64,000 bases of DNA. Origin: Chitinophaga alhagiae (GTDB lineage: Bacteria; Bacteroidota; Bacteroidia; Chitinophagales; Chitinophagaceae). Below are positions 44,839-52,753 of the stretch, piece by piece (the first letter of the stretch is position 1; the number at the start of each line of letters is the position of its first letter). Below the pieces are notes generated by a model. It made no database searches. It had not been told where the DNA came from and saw only the letters and a program-made list of their open reading frames with translations. Location: positions 593,772 through 657,771 of the forward strand of contig NZ_QXMH01000003.1 of the NCBI RefSeq assembly GCF_003568665.1, in the 5' to 3' direction. The position numbers and the translations under genes are program-made.

Positions 44839-45894
44839 TTACTGTTGAAAAATAGAAATGTTCTTGCCGTTCATTGAATACCTGAACTCTGCCGTGATCT
44901 GTAGTGCTTTCAATACCTGCTCTATTGTTTCTTTTTCAAACCGGCCTGTGAAGCGGAGGTCCTTTACTTCCGGGCCGTTCAGGCTGATCTGTACGCCGTA
45001 CCATCGTTCCAGGCGCGCGGCCAGGGTGCCGAACGCCTCATCGCGGAATACCAGTTTATTCTCCACCCAGGCAGTTTCCAGGGGAAGGCCGTCCTGCTCC
45101 GCCACATGCAGCGGGCGGATGGCAAATTCCTGTTTTGGTTGTTCGTTTATGGTGTCCGGTTGCTGCCCGTCCAGGTACAGCACCAGTTTTTCATTCGGTC
45201 TCAAAATAACGGGCCGCATCTTTTCTCCCTGGGCGCTTACTTCCACGCTTCCCCTGATGAGGGCGGTTTCTGCTGTACGCTCGTTCGGGTAAGCACGCAC
45301 ATTGAAGGTGGTGCCCAATACCCTGATGTGCATGCGGGCCGTGTGAATGATGAAGGGTTTATCCGCGTCTTTCACCACGTCGAAGTACGCTTCGCCTTCC
45401 AGGTACACCTCCCGCAGGGCGCCGTTAAAATCATCTTTATAGGTAAGGCGGCTGTCTGCATTGAGCCATACCACAGACCCGTCTGGCAGCGTTACGCGGG
45501 AGCGCGTGCCTTTTTCCGCATGTACTTCTTCCGCCACTGCCGGCGCGGCGGTGTTGCGCGCGGGCATCAGCCACCAGGCGGCAGCCGCCAGCAATACCAC
45601 GGCCGCGGCGGCGGTCAGCCATTTCATCACAACCCGGCGGCCGCTTTTCACCGGCTCGTCCCAATCTACACCCGCCAGCTTCATCCGGTCAAGATGGTCT
45701 GCAAAGGCCTGCTCCCGCTGGTGAAGGGATACCGGCGCGTCCTGCTTCCAGAGGTCAGACAGGTGGCCTGCGGCATAATGCATGTCCGGGTGCTGCCGCA
45801 GCAGCGCTTCCAGCTCCGTCTGCTCGGCCGCGGTGGCCTCGCCTGACAGTTTTTTAGCCAGCAGTTCCCAGATCACATCTTGCTTGTTGGACAT
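44839..45894 (-). CDS. FecR family anti-sigma factor (module 3)
   Basis: A 351-residue protein starting MSNKQDVIWELLAKK; the open frame extends 14 codons upstream but those look untranslated. A cytoplasmic sigma-binding part precedes one helix at about 90-111. The FecR domain (VHAEKGTRSRVTLPDGSVVWLNADSRLTYKDDF) is of the short variant shared with module 1, and the C-terminal STN-like part has KDLRFTGRFEKETIEQVLKALQI. It should hold the module 3 sigma factor until the SusC signals. Confidence 0.92.
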   Translation of the reverse strand: MSNKQDVIWELLAKKLSGEATAAEQTELEALLRQHPDMHYAAGHLSDLWKQDAPVSLHQREQAFADHLDRMKLAGVDWDEPVKSGRRVVMKWLTAAAAVVLLAAAAWWLMPARNTAAPAVAEEVHAEKGTRSRVTLPDGSVVWLNADSRLTYKDDFNGALREVYLEGEAYFDVVKDADKPFIIHTARMHIRVLGTTFNVRAYPNERTAETALIRGSVEVSAQGEKMRPVILRPNEKLVLYLDGQQPDTINEQPKQEFAIRPLHVAEQDGLPLETAWVENKLVFRDEAFGTLAARLERWYGVQISLNGPEVKDLRFTGRFEKETIEQVLKALQITAEFRYSMNGKNISIFQQ

Positions 45895-45974
45895 GTGTAC
45901 GGATTGTTGTGTATAGAGGACAATGGCAAAGGGCAAATACCCCTAAGCCGGAGAAAAAAAAGTTTTCATGTTGC

Positions 45975-46568
45975 TTATTCCCCTGTTGAATTGCCCAGGG
46001 GCGTGGAGCGCCCCGCTTCAAACCGGATGGTATTGCCCAGCTTTTTGATGGCCAGCGTCACCTGGGCTTCCACGGTTTTCACGGAAATGCCCAGCAGTTC
46101 CGCCACTTCGCGGTATTTGAGGCCGTCTTCCTTTACCAGCTTGAAGATCATTCTGCAGCGGAGGGGCAACTGGTTCACCGCCAGCGTTACCCGGTCATGC
46201 ATCTCCTTGGTAATGAGCAGTTGCTCCGGACTGGCCTGTATGCTGGTAACTTCCACGCTCAGCTCGTCAAGGTTAAAGACATGGCTGCGGCGTATTTTCT
46301 GAAGGTAATTGAGCGCGTGGTTTTTGGTGGATACATAGAGGTACAGGCGCAAATTTTCCACCTCCCGCAACTGCGTTCTTTTTTGCCAGATGCGGATAAA
46401 CACGTCAGATACAATCTCTTCCGCCAGTTCGTGAGATTTGATAAAGGAATAGGCAAACTGGTACAGCCATGGCTGAAAATACAGGTACAGCGTTTTATAC
46501 GCCTGCTGGTTGCCTTCGGTGGCCAGTTGTTGTTGTAAGGCAGCTATATCGTCATTGTTCAGCTTCAT
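45975..46568 (-). CDS. ECF sigma-70 factor (module 3)
   Basis: A 197-residue ECF sigma factor (start MKLNNDDIAALQQQLA). The frame is open for 52 more codons upstream, but these are low-quality and unlike sigma N-termini. Region 2 is FAYSFIKSHELAEEIVSDVFIRIW and region 4 is LPLRCRMIFKLVKEDGLKYREVAELLGISVKTVEAQV. Unlike modules 1 and 4 it ends with a soluble tail (RSTPLGNSTGE). The gene is preceded by a 515-bp gap with an 11-bp repeat array. Confidence 0.92.
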   Translation of the reverse strand: MKLNNDDIAALQQQLATEGNQQAYKTLYLYFQPWLYQFAYSFIKSHELAEEIVSDVFIRIWQKRTQLREVENLRLYLYVSTKNHALNYLQKIRRSHVFNLDELSVEVTSIQASPEQLLITKEMHDRVTLAVNQLPLRCRMIFKLVKEDGLKYREVAELLGISVKTVEAQVTLAIKKLGNTIRFEAGRSTPLGNSTGE

Positions 46569-46753
46569 AAGCGCGGGCTGCTGCGTATTATGGAAGCAAG
46601 TTAAGGCAAAGCGGCATACGGCGCGCGTTAAATCTCCTATCTTCACAAATTTGTTTGTGGGCATTCCCCGTAAACAGGGGGGGCTAACACCCTGTAAGCC
46701 GGAACCAGGATTAGTTTTCAGCATTGTAAACCAATATCAGTATTTTCTAAACC

Positions 46754-46930
46754 AGGTGTAAACCTATTTCAGGACAAGACCTAGGTCTAACATAGGTCTA
46801 ACATAGGTCTGATATAGGTAGGATATAGGTCTAACATAGGTGTGATATAGGTAGGATATAGGTCTAACATAGGTAGAACTAGGTTAAACATAGGTATTGG
46901 CCAGGTATAGCCTGTGTCTAATCCAGGTAT
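46754..46930. repeat. 11-bp-period AGGT tandem array in a 515-bp gene gap
   Basis: The tetramer AGGT starts at 46783, 46794, 46805, 46816, 46827, 46838, 46849, 46860, 46871, 46881, 46892, 46903 and 46925. All steps are 11 bp except one of 10 bp and a final 22 bp where one unit has decayed. An isolated copy is at 46754. The unit is roughly ATAGGTCTAAC, with ATAGGTGTGAT and ATAGGTAGGAT variants. The array lies between the terminator of the GH16 gene (47027) and the module 3 sigma start (46568). The rest of the gap, 46569-46753, holds an inverted repeat CACAAA-TTTG-TTTGTG near 46644 and otherwise nothing recognisable. No coding sequence is evident. Confidence 0.85.
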
Positions 46931-47026
46931 ACTCTTTATCAATTACTTATCCCGCCAATTTTGCATCAATGACCCTTAATTTGACACACTAAGGCGTATA
47001 ATCACACCCGTTCCGCCCCGGGGCAC

Positions 47027-47060
47027 AAAAAAAAGGATGAGCCGCTTTCCAGCCCATCCT
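47027..47060 (-). terminator. Rho-independent terminator after GH16 gene
   Basis: On the minus strand a 9-bp stem AGGATGGGC / GCTCATCCT (one G-T pair; 47052-47060 with 47034-47042) has a 9-nt loop and is followed by eight T. It starts 23 bp after the GH16 stop codon and shields the module 3 promoter region from module 4 transcription. Confidence 0.92.
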
Positions 47061-47082
47061 CCTTAATTATCAACGTTTTACA

Positions 47083-50000
47083 CTATTGTTTCACCACCCG
47101 CAGCACCTCCGTTTCCCGCTTGCCTTTCAGCTGGATGAGGTACATCCCGGCTTTGAGGAAGCTGAGGTCTTTCACCAGCCGCGTTTCTCCGGGCTGAACG
47201 GCCCATTGCCTGATGGCGCGGCCCTGCATGTCCAGCAGCGTGGCGGTGCGGAACCCTTCCGGCAGGTTGATGATCACCTGTGCCGTAACCGGGTTGGGAA
47301 ACAGCCAGGCGCTTTCTGCCTGTCCGGGCTTCTCCGCTTTCGGGGCTATGGCCATCAGCATGGGCGCCTGCGCGGTATCCGGCACGCAATTGTCTATGCT
47401 GAACCAGTTGAATTTGAAGGTGCCGGCCTTCACGTGTATGCCCGTGTAGGAAAGAGCGGGCAGCGTCATGGTATCTTTTATGGTTTGCCATGTGCCATTG
47501 GTGTTGGGCAGATCTATGTAACCGAACGTTACACCTCCATGCCCAACGCTCAGTTGAGCGGGCGCCGTGGTAGATATGCGCACGTTAACGGTGTACACAC
47601 CTGCTGTGGGCACCACCAGGGTGTTATAGGCAAACCAGTGACCCGTTGCCAGGCCAGTGAAGTTCTGGCCACCGCCTACATCCGTACAGGTTTGCAGGTA
47701 CGGGCCGGGGTGGCGGGTGGAAGCGCTTTCCGCTTCGTATTTATTGTTCACCGTGCAGGTGTAGTTCACAATATTCAGGTGCGCGGTTTTGCTGAGAGCG
47801 CCGGCGGTTACCGTTACGGTGTATTGCCCGGTGGGAGCGCCTGCCGTCAGCAGCCCGGTAGCCGTAATGGTATTGCCGCTGCCGGTTACCGTCCACACCG
47901 GGGCGGGCAGCGTCATGGGCTGGTTGTTCTCGTCAAAGCCCTGGGCGGTGAACTGCTGCGTGCCGCCGCTGCTCAGCTCAACCGTATCGGGCGCCAGCTC
48001 CAGCCGGGTAAGCACCGGCGGCGGCGTGGCGCAATTGTCTATGCTGAACCAGTTGAACTTGAAGCTGCCTGACTGCACATGCACACCGGTATAGTTGAGC
48101 GCGGGCAGGGTAATGGTATCTTTAATGGTTTTCCATGCGCCGCCGGTGGAGGGTACCTGTATCACGCCGAAGATCATGCCGCTGTGGCCAATCTTTATCT
48201 GCGCCGGCGCGGTAGAAGATACCCGGAAGCTCATAGTGTACCGGCCCGCCACGGGCACGTTCAGGTTGCTGTAGGCAAACCAGTGGCCGGTTGCCAGGCC
48301 GGTGTAGTTCTGCCCGCCGCCCTCGTCTGTACAGGGCTGCAGCACCGGGCCGGGCGCTACGTTGGAAGCGGATTCCGCCTCATACCGCTCGTTCACCGTA
48401 CAGGTATAGGCTATGGTGGCGTAGGCCGTATCGGTTACAGTGCCAGAGGAGAAAGTAACGCGATAGGTGCCCAGCGAGTCTCCCGCCGTAAATACGCCTT
48501 TGTTGCTAATGCTGTTGGATGCGCCGGTCACCGTCCATGTGCTTTGGTCCGGCACGGGCATGATGCTGTCAAACTGATCGTACCCGGTGATGTTGAATGC
48601 GTGAGACGCACCCGCCGGAACGGTAGCCGTATCCGGCTGTATCACGGCACGGGTGAGCACAGGTACCGGTACCACCTTCACCATGGCAATACCGGTTACG
48701 CCGCTGTCCCTCGCCTTTACCTTGAACCAGCCCAGTGAATCACCGGCGGTGAACAGCCCCTGCTCGGTAATGGTGTGGCTGCTGTCTGTGCCGCCTACCT
48801 TCCACCTGGGTGTGAAGGAAACAATGTTGCCGTGCTGGTCAAAGCCTTTGGCGCTGTATTGCTGCGTTTCCCCTACTTCCAGCGTCAGGGAATCAGGGGT
48901 TACGTCTATGCGGGTGAGGGTTACGCTGTCCGCATCCACAATGCGCAGCCAGTTAAAGTTCCAACCGGAGTTGTTGCAATAGATACGGATGGTCTGCTTG
49001 CCTTTTTTCAGCCTGATCTTTTCGGAAGACACAGTTACCCAGCGCTGCCAGCCTCCCGTGGCCGGCAGCTGCACCGTGGTGAGCGTAGCCGTATCCAGCA
49101 TAATAGCCGCGCTGGCCGCGGAGCTGACGGCGGCACGGAGCTGTACGCGGTACTTGTTGGTATCCGGTACATCAATATCGTATTCAAACCAGGTGCCTTT
49201 GCCAATGTAGCTGACATTGACCGTGCCGCTGGTATCCTGCGTGGGTTCTGTACAGCAGGAGTTGGAATTGTCAAACGCCTCCGCCTCTATTCTGGCGGGC
49301 ACCGGCTTATAGTTCGGTATCCTTACGTTCGCGTATGCCTTGCCAGACACCGTTACTCCTTCCAGCGTGGCGCTGGCCGTAATAATGCCTGACGTGTCAA
49401 GCGTGGCCAGGCCGCCGGTGGTGATGGTATTACCGTTGCCGGTAACGCTCCACTGGGGCGCCAGGGCCATCACGTGGCCGTTCTGGTCCAGCACCTTAGC
49501 GGTATACTGGATGGTTTTACCCGCCAGCACCAGCTGGTTGGCAGGCGTAACGATCACCGTGTCCGGCACAGGCGTGCCCAGGCCTTTCTGGTATACCCGC
49601 ACATAGTCCACGCTCATACTGTCCGGCCAGTCCCCTTCCACAATATTGCCGCCCATACCGCCGCCGATGGCCACGTTGAGGATGATGTGGAATTTCTGGT
49701 CAAACGGCCAGTCTTTCCAGTCTGTTTGCGGGTTGCGGTAGGTATATACATGCACGCTGTCATAGGTGAACACCAATGAGTCAGGGCTCCATTCCAGCGC
49801 GTACACATGGTAATTGGTATGCGCATCGGGCAGGTTGCGCTGGCCGGTAAGGTGGCCGCCATTCATCCAGTTGCTGTTTTGGGTGTGAACGGTAGACATG
49901 GCCTTGCCGAAGTTGTTGCCTACATGCTCCATGATGTCTATCTCCCCGCTGCGCGGCCAGGCGCCGTAAGCGCTACCGGAGGGCATGAGCCAGATGGCGG

Positions 50001-51162
50001 GCCAGGAGCCTCTTGCCTTGGGTAATTTGGCCTTCACCTCCACCTTGCCGTACAGGAAATCCATTTTGCCCTGTGAAATAAGGCGGGCGGAAGACCATGG
50101 CTCTGTAGGCACCCCGGTAGGGAAATCTTTTTTGCCGGTGATCACCAGGTTGCCGTTGCGCACGCGCGCATTATCATGCAGGGTATCTGTATATACCTGC
50201 TGCTCCCCGTTGATCCAGGCCTTGGGTTTGGGGTCTACCGTCCATTTGCTGCGGTCCGGCAGGCCGTCTGTATCAAACTCGTCGTTATAGATCATGGTCC
50301 AGTTGGGATTCCCTTCAAACACCACGTTCCCTTTTACCGCATATGCCGGGGTATTGGCGCCATCTACTTCCTGCCCTGCCGCGGTGAGCTTCAGCACGGT
50401 GCGGGAGTAGTTGGCGGGCGAGTTGCCGGCCAGCACAATGTTCACCGTAGTATCGTTCACACGCAGCACGCTGTCTATGCTCACACCAGGCGGCAGGTTC
50501 TCTGCGTACCAGTTGTGTTTGTGCAGCGTATCGTTCAGCACGGCGCCGTTCAGCCGGGCCGTGAGCACTACGCCATGCTCCTGCCCCATGAGAACACGGG
50601 CATTGTCAAAAGTGAACCCGATGGGGTTGGGCGCCTGCACCAGGTCAAAGTACAGGATGCCGTTGGCCTTTTTGCCGTCTATGAACTGCACGGCAATACG
50701 GTCAAAGTCTGTTCTGTTGCGTACGCTCTGGAAGTTGAACGTAGCTTCTTCCCACTGGTTCACATTTTTCACCGCGTAGGTGAAAAACACGGCCTTGGTA
50801 TAGTCATTGCCAGGCTGCAGCTTGAACATCACCTCTTCCTTCACGTTGCTGTACACCAGCATTTTGAACGTGGCGTTGGTGGCCAGGTCAAAGGTGGACG
50901 AAAGGCCGCAGCTGGCGCTCATGTACTCAAAACAGGTAGTGTCTTTGGTGAATTTGGCTACGTGGGAGCTGGGGTTCACCGCAGACGGGGCCGGGTTGGG
51001 CACATTGAACAATACGCTGCCGGTGGCATTGGCGCCGGCGTAATACGTCCACCGGCCGGAGCAGGGGCCATTGCCTTCCATGTCATCTAGCAGGAGGAAC
51101 TGGGCCTTTAGCACGTTGCACAGCAACATGCCGCCCAGCAGGAGCAGTAAACGTTTTTTCAT
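47083..51162 (-). CDS. Modular GH16 endo-beta-glucanase (laminarinase-like) with T9SS tail
   Basis: A 1359-residue secreted enzyme. A signal peptide (1-20) is followed by a galactose-binding-like domain to about 180 and an Ig-like segment. The GH16 domain covers about 290-540, with NDEFDTDGLPDRSKW and the catalytic motif EIDIMEHVG (E407, D409, E412) of beta-1,3-glucanase type. After it, Ig-like (Big2) domains (starting DTVIVTPANQLVLAGKTIQY) alternate with CBM6-type domains (ARIEAEAFDNSNS, CTVNERYEAESAS, CTVNNKYEAESAS). The last 75 residues are a type A sorting domain (WLFPNPVTAQVIINLPEG ... GMYLIQLKG), so it should be secreted or surface-attached by type IX secretion. It is the only enzyme of module 4 and predicts a beta-glucan substrate. 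Confidence 0.93.
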   Translation of the reverse strand: MKKRLLLLLGGMLLCNVLKAQFLLLDDMEGNGPCSGRWTYYAGANATGSVLFNVPNPAPSAVNPSSHVAKFTKDTTCFEYMSASCGLSSTFDLATNATFKMLVYSNVKEEVMFKLQPGNDYTKAVFFTYAVKNVNQWEEATFNFQSVRNRTDFDRIAVQFIDGKKANGILYFDLVQAPNPIGFTFDNARVLMGQEHGVVLTARLNGAVLNDTLHKHNWYAENLPPGVSIDSVLRVNDTTVNIVLAGNSPANYSRTVLKLTAAGQEVDGANTPAYAVKGNVVFEGNPNWTMIYNDEFDTDGLPDRSKWTVDPKPKAWINGEQQVYTDTLHDNARVRNGNLVITGKKDFPTGVPTEPWSSARLISQGKMDFLYGKVEVKAKLPKARGSWPAIWLMPSGSAYGAWPRSGEIDIMEHVGNNFGKAMSTVHTQNSNWMNGGHLTGQRNLPDAHTNYHVYALEWSPDSLVFTYDSVHVYTYRNPQTDWKDWPFDQKFHIILNVAIGGGMGGNIVEGDWPDSMSVDYVRVYQKGLGTPVPDTVIVTPANQLVLAGKTIQYTAKVLDQNGHVMALAPQWSVTGNGNTITTGGLATLDTSGIITASATLEGVTVSGKAYANVRIPNYKPVPARIEAEAFDNSNSCCTEPTQDTSGTVNVSYIGKGTWFEYDIDVPDTNKYRVQLRAAVSSAASAAIMLDTATLTTVQLPATGGWQRWVTVSSEKIRLKKGKQTIRIYCNNSGWNFNWLRIVDADSVTLTRIDVTPDSLTLEVGETQQYSAKGFDQHGNIVSFTPRWKVGGTDSSHTITEQGLFTAGDSLGWFKVKARDSGVTGIAMVKVVPVPVLTRAVIQPDTATVPAGASHAFNITGYDQFDSIMPVPDQSTWTVTGASNSISNKGVFTAGDSLGTYRVTFSSGTVTDTAYATIAYTCTVNERYEAESASNVAPGPVLQPCTDEGGGQNYTGLATGHWFAYSNLNVPVAGRYTMSFRVSSTAPAQIKIGHSGMIFGVIQVPSTGGAWKTIKDTITLPALNYTGVHVQSGSFKFNWFSIDNCATPPPVLTRLELAPDTVELSSGGTQQFTAQGFDENNQPMTLPAPVWTVTGSGNTITATGLLTAGAPTGQYTVTVTAGALSKTAHLNIVNYTCTVNNKYEAESASTRHPGPYLQTCTDVGGGQNFTGLATGHWFAYNTLVVPTAGVYTVNVRISTTAPAQLSVGHGGVTFGYIDLPNTNGTWQTIKDTMTLPALSYTGIHVKAGTFKFNWFSIDNCVPDTAQAPMLMAIAPKAEKPGQAESAWLFPNPVTAQVIINLPEGFRTATLLDMQGRAIRQWAVQPGETRLVKDLSFLKAGMYLIQLKGKRETEVLRVVKQ
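47386..48420 (-). repeat. Tandem 645-bp duplication inside the GH16 gene
   Basis: A CBM6-type domain is duplicated at the DNA level. The block beginning GCAATTGTCTATGCTGAACC at 47386 recurs at 48031 (offset 645 bp, 215 codons, in frame). Strong protein similarity runs through the domain: TGLATGHWFAY, KIGH/VGHGG, TIKDTxTLPAL, FKFNWFSIDNC. The unit is one CBM6 plus the adjoining Ig-like linker. Confidence 0.8.
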
Positions 51163-51203
51163 AACGGGTGTTTTTCATGTGGAAAGTACTATTGCGGATA
51201 TGA

Positions 51204-52643
51204 TCAGAGGTTCGGGTTCACCAATGCGTCTGCGCCGGGTACAGGCATCCAGTATTTCTCCTTGGTGATGGCGCCGGGCTCCAGGTCTCCGGGATCTTTA
51301 TCTTCATTGGCGGCCTCCACCAGCTCCAGGCGCACCAGGTCAAACCAGCGGCTCCATTCACCGGCAAACTCCCATGCTCTTTCATTCAGCACGGCATCGG
51401 CAAACACGGGGCCGGCCAGGCCATCTGGCAGGTTGCCCAGCCCGGCTCGCTGCCGTACCGCGTTCACAGCGGCATAGGCTTCCGGAGAAGGCGTGCCGGC
51501 AGACCGGGCCTGCGCTTCCGCATAGATCAGCAGCACATGCGCATAGCGGATCATAATCACCGGGTTGTTAGACATGTAAGTGGCCTTGTTGCCGCTCTGG
51601 ATGGTGAACTTTTTGTAGTAGGGATGTTTTGTTGTAACCTCCTGCCAGGGAATGGTAACACCGTTCACCACAAAGGAGGTGGAGAAGGTAGCGTCTTTCC
51701 TGCTGCCTTCGGGGAAGTTGTGGAAGAAGTTCAGCTCGGGAAAAAAGTCTGACCAGCCGCCTTCATTTTCAGGCATGGTAGACAGGCCGTAAAAAGAATT
51801 GTAGGTAGACCACTGGCCGCGCGTGAAGATGGTGAACACATCTTCTACCGTGCCGCCTGCAAATATTTTCAGGAAACCGTCTTGATAGAGGTCAAAGTTA
51901 TACGTGGCTTTGGCGTCTATCACTTCTTTGGCCTTGGCTGCCGCCAGCGCGTATTTGGACGCATCTTTCAGCGGCCATCCGGCTTCCGTCAGGTATACGT
52001 CTGCCAGCAGCGCTTTCACAGATCCCTTGTTGGGCCTGCCGGGGTTACGCTTGGTATTGGGCACCCATTCTTCGGCTTTTTTCAGGTCTTCTTCGATCTG
52101 CTTGTAAATAGCGGCCGGCTCGCTTTTCTGAACATTGAGCAGTTCTGCTGAATATTTCTCGGTCAGCAGCAGCGGCACCTTGCCCCAGTAACGTGTGAGC
52201 CAGTAGTAGCTGAGGGCGCGCAGGAAGTAGGCTTCTCCTACAATGGCGTGTACCGTAGCTTCCTCCCCGTCTTTTACAGCGGTGTAGTTGTTGATGATGT
52301 TGTTGGTAGATTGTATCACTTTATAGCAGCCGCGCCAGATGGGCGTCATGCGGCTGTTCAGCGACGATACGTTGAAGCGGTCAAACTCCCTGAACTCTTC
52401 CTTGTTGGAACCGGGGTGCGTGGTAAGATCGTCCGCGCCCATACACATCGCTATCTGTGATACGGTGGTAAAACCGCTTTCCCAGGGTACCATCAGGCTG
52501 CCGTAAGCACCGGTGAGCGCCGCTTCCAGGCCTGCCTGGCTGCTCAGGCCTTCTGACCCTACCACCAACCCGCGGGGCTTCTCTTCCAGCGCCTTGCTGC
52601 AACCCGCCAATAATATGATCAATGCAAAGAAATATGTTTTCAT
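51204..52643 (-). CDS. RagB/SusD lipoprotein (module 4)
   Basis: A 479-residue SusD homologue; M at 52643 gives the lipoprotein signal MKTYFFALIILLAGC (Cys15), and the 22 upstream codons are rejected. Family signatures are IQSTNNIINNYTAVKDGEEATVHAIVGEAYFLRALSYYWLTRYWGKVPLL and ERAWEFAGEWSRWFDLVRLE. It lies between susC and the GH16 gene, and is expected to present beta-glucan oligosaccharides to the porin. Confidence 0.95.
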   Translation of the reverse strand: MKTYFFALIILLAGCSKALEEKPRGLVVGSEGLSSQAGLEAALTGAYGSLMVPWESGFTTVSQIAMCMGADDLTTHPGSNKEEFREFDRFNVSSLNSRMTPIWRGCYKVIQSTNNIINNYTAVKDGEEATVHAIVGEAYFLRALSYYWLTRYWGKVPLLLTEKYSAELLNVQKSEPAAIYKQIEEDLKKAEEWVPNTKRNPGRPNKGSVKALLADVYLTEAGWPLKDASKYALAAAKAKEVIDAKATYNFDLYQDGFLKIFAGGTVEDVFTIFTRGQWSTYNSFYGLSTMPENEGGWSDFFPELNFFHNFPEGSRKDATFSTSFVVNGVTIPWQEVTTKHPYYKKFTIQSGNKATYMSNNPVIMIRYAHVLLIYAEAQARSAGTPSPEAYAAVNAVRQRAGLGNLPDGLAGPVFADAVLNERAWEFAGEWSRWFDLVRLELVEAANEDKDPGDLEPGAITKEKYWMPVPGADALVNPNL

Positions 52644-52753
52644 TTGATGATATTTTGTCTTTTTTATAAGGTCAAAATGAAACGCCCGGTGCCCCCTGCT
52701 ATGCGTCAAATTCTCTTTGGGCGTTTCATTTGATGATGTTTTGGATCTGTTAA

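Noticed and set aside
46569..46724. Upstream extension of the module 3 sigma frame
   Set aside because: 52 residues without similarity to sigma N-termini; M at 46568 fits the family.
46783..46930. CRISPR array
   Set aside because: The repeat unit is only 11 bp and continuous, without unique spacers, and no cas gene is near.
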